Below, piece by piece: positions 42,721 through 44,690 of a stretch of DNA of 44,690 nucleotides. A program made the translations under genes and the position numbers. Each line of letters begins with the position of its first letter. Position 1 is the first letter of the stretch. The stretch covers positions 1 to 44,690 of the forward strand of contig CAYJER010000015.1 of the NCBI GenBank assembly GCA_964369225.1, in the 5' to 3' direction. The notes beneath the pieces are model-generated. The model searched no databases, was not told the DNA's origin, and saw nothing but the letters and a program-made list of their open reading frames with translations. This DNA is from SIG603 sp964369225. Its GTDB lineage: Bacteria; Bacillota; Clostridia; Oscillospirales; Acutalibacteraceae.

Positions 42721-44690
42721 TCACACCTCTCCACCAACGTCCTTAAATTTCTCAACAAAAGCTGCTATCTTTTGAAAAACGCTCTGCTTCTTTGTTAGAT
42801 ACTTAGGGTTAAGCGGGCTCATTTTCGGTAGTATCTCATTCAGTTCAGTTCCGTTCTCGCTTGCAAATTTTCGTTTCAGCGATGTTGTAATATACCTCTT
42901 AGCCGCATCAAGGTTCAGTTCCTCGGAGCTGATAAGTTCCTCAGCTTCTCTTTTTTGCTCTGCCTGTGCAAAAGCAAAGAACGCATCAATAATATTTGCC
43001 TTATCCTCGATTTTATCAAGGTCGGTTTGGTTGATGAAATCCACCACCAAACTTTCTTTGGCTCTGTTTCCTGCACTGGAGCGGATAAGCCTGCGGACAT
43101 CTTCCACAAGGCTTGCTTTATCCTGTCGCTTTTTGTTCTTCTCAAAAATCAGCTCAAGAATATAGTCGAGGTTAATCTCTTGGGATTTAAGCAAATCCAC
43201 CTCAAAGACAACATCATCCCAGTCAATTTTTGACTCCTCTTTTTCCTTGCCTGCTTTTTGCTGACGAAGCCAATCACGAATATCATTGTAAGTGGAGCGG
43301 TAGTCTTGAATTGTTCTCTCTGCCGGCATTTCTAAGCCTTGCATAGCCTGTAAATCTTCATCAGTTAGATAATGAGTAGCCTTAAAATCTTCTACAGCTT
43401 GCTCATCTTCAATATCAAGATTTTGCAACGCCTTTAGGCTTGTAAACTCGTCGTAATTTTGTAGCACGTTTTCAATTCTCAGATACTCACCAAATAATTT
43501 AGCAAAGTCTTTTTTGTCCTTTTCAGTCACGATATTATCAACATCTGGGAAACGCTCGTTAAGTTCTTTCACTACATCTACATAACCACGCCTTGCTTCA
43601 CCTGTTGCAATATCGGTAAAGCCCTCCATGTATTCCTTATAGCTCTTTTCAAGCACGACATTTTTCGTGTTCTTATCACCAAATAGGGTAATCGCATCAA
43701 TGGTAGCTTTCTCTAAATCTCTAAACGTGACAATATTGCCAAAGGTCTTTGTAGTATCAAAAATACGGTTTGTTCTTGAAAATGCCTGTATCAGTCCGTG
43801 GTAACGCAAGTTTTTATCCACAAACAGAGTGTTCAGCGTTTGTGCATCAAACCCAGTAAGGAACATACCTACAACAATAAGCAAGTCTACTTCCTGTCTT
43901 TTTACTCTGTTTGCAAGGTCACGGTAATAGTTTTGGAACTCCTTGCTTTCTACGCTAAAATTAGTCTTGAACATTGCATTATAATTGCTGATTGCATAGC
44001 TTAAAAACTCTTTTGCACTGCTATCCATAGCTGTCGGCTCAAAAGTTTCGTCCACAATTTCACCTACTGCGTTTTGTTCTTCGTTATCGGCGAAAGAGAA
44101 AATCGTCGCAATTTTAAGTGGCTTTTCGCTGTCCTTTTGTAGCTCTGTAAGCGTTTCATAGTAGCACTTAGCAGCTTCTACCGAGCTAACTGCAAACATG
44201 GCATTAAATCCCTTTGCTCCCATGTGGGTGCGGTGGGTTTTTGTTCTAAAGTTGTTTAAGATATACTGTGAAATCTCTTTAATTCTAACTGGGTGCAACA
44301 GTGCTTCTTTGGTTTCTGCGGCTGTGAGTTTCTTCTCATCCTGCTCTTGCTCAATGGATTTGAACATTGGGCGAACATCGTTATAGTCCACCTTGAATTT
44401 CAGCACTTTTTCATCACGAATAGCATCGGTGATGACATAGGAATGTAGCTCTCTACCAAATACGCTTGCTGTCGTTTCTGCACCCAAGGCGTTTTCGGGG
44501 AAAATTGGTGTGCCTGTAAAGCCAAACTGATAATACTGCTTGAATTTCTTATGCAAGTTCTTCTGAGCTTCGCCAAACTGTGAGCGATGTGCTTCGTCAA
44601 AGATAAACACCACTTGCTTATTATAAATCGGCAAGTCGGCTTCGCTTTTCATCAGATTGTTGAGCTTTTGAATGGTGGTAACAATGATTT
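42721..44690 (-). CDS. hsdR: Type I restriction enzyme R subunit, C-terminal part (5' end outside the window)
   Basis: The frame is open past an internal Met at 44652 to the window edge, reading IVTTIQKLNNLMKSEADL, so this is a partial gene of about 656 residues. SF2 translocase motifs: FIFDEAHRSQFG (motif II), FGFTGTPIF (motif III), FAVSSVEAAKCYYETL (IV region), VGMFLTGFDAQTLNTLFVDK and LIQAFSRTNRI (V and VI). The C-terminal helical region (about 390-643) links to the methylase core. The N-terminal nuclease domain and hsdM/hsdS would lie beyond the window. HsdR cuts and translocates unmodified foreign DNA. The region is convergent with the exporter operon and looks slightly richer in GC than its surroundings, compatible with a transferred defence locus. 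Confidence 0.93.
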   Translation of the reverse strand, partial: IIVTTIQKLNNLMKSEADLPIYNKQVVFIFDEAHRSQFGEAQKNLHKKFKQYYQFGFTGTPIFPENALGAETTASVFGRELHSYVITDAIRDEKVLKFKVDYNDVRPMFKSIEQEQDEKKLTAAETKEALLHPVRIKEISQYILNNFRTKTHRTHMGAKGFNAMFAVSSVEAAKCYYETLTELQKDSEKPLKIATIFSFADNEEQNAVGEIVDETFEPTAMDSSAKEFLSYAISNYNAMFKTNFSVESKEFQNYYRDLANRVKRQEVDLLIVVGMFLTGFDAQTLNTLFVDKNLRYHGLIQAFSRTNRIFDTTKTFGNIVTFRDLEKATIDAITLFGDKNTKNVVLEKSYKEYMEGFTDIATGEARRGYVDVVKELNERFPDVDNIVTEKDKKDFAKLFGEYLRIENVLQNYDEFTSLKALQNLDIEDEQAVEDFKATHYLTDEDLQAMQGLEMPAERTIQDYRSTYNDIRDWLRQQKAGKEKEESKIDWDDVVFEVDLLKSQEINLDYILELIFEKNKKRQDKASLVEDVRRLIRSSAGNRAKESLVVDFINQTDLDKIEDKANIIDAFFAFAQAEQKREAEELISSEELNLDAAKRYITTSLKRKFASENGTELNEILPKMSPLNPKYLTKKQSVFQKIAAFVEKFKDVGGEV

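Overview
The window looks like a contig from a low-GC, Gram-positive gut-type member of the Clostridia (Bacillota), probably a metagenome assembly, because it carries a 100-N scaffold gap at 38131-38230. Support comes from the AT-rich sequence, strong Shine-Dalgarno sites with frequent TTG and GTG starts, the conserved Firmicutes block rplS, lepB, rbgA (ylqF), rnhB, yraN, a SpoVB-type flippase, NrdR, MtaB, and several very large secreted or membrane-anchored surface proteins. I cannot name the genus.

Layout. 1-2636: a partial secreted repeat protein and a membrane zinc-ribbon protein, both on the minus strand. 2830-3827: a ketopantoate-reductase-like gene on plus. 4241-6016: a two-gene cassette (secreted protein plus membrane-anchored small protein) bracketed by imperfect direct repeats of about 80 nt. 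6079-13059: minus-strand membrane proteins (a YbhN/LPG-synthase-type protein, a heterodimeric ABC exporter and an oligosaccharide flippase). 13243-17806: the housekeeping block yraN, rnhB, rbgA, lepB, two paralogous small membrane proteins and rplS. 18252-21144: nrdR followed by two uroporphyrinogen-decarboxylase-family genes and an XRE regulator. 21624-26466: plus-strand ABC-F ATPase, mtaB and a UMF1-type transporter. 26790-36871: two giant surface proteins on minus, one with a GH141-like beta-helix. 37053-42432: a marR/ABC/ABC operon on plus. 42721-44690: the C-terminal part of a type I restriction subunit HsdR.

Three non-coding signals dominate. First, a conserved 5' leader of about 80-90 nt stands immediately before six unrelated genes (panE-like, an ABC exporter gene, the flippase, a giant exoprotein, marR, and the first ABC gene after marR). 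It combines a G-rich hairpin, an AT/GC hairpin and a terminal mini-hairpin that contains the ribosome binding site. Between marR and the ABC exporter it is tandemly repeated with an 88-89 nt period; two complete units are 28-codon TTG-started reading frames chained end to start, and the exporter ATG takes the place of the next unit's TTG. This is the best candidate for an undescribed system.

Second, at least twelve intergenic gaps hold palindromic elements bounded by TGTAGGGG and CCCCTACA, often nested inside one another and sometimes chimeric. Third, a 3' cassette ending in a short GCAA/TTGC-loop terminator follows four genes, always in the sense orientation. Genes therefore sit between repeated 5' and 3' regulatory modules, and the MDR-type operon appears controlled by a MarR operator candidate at its transcription start plus the tandem leader.
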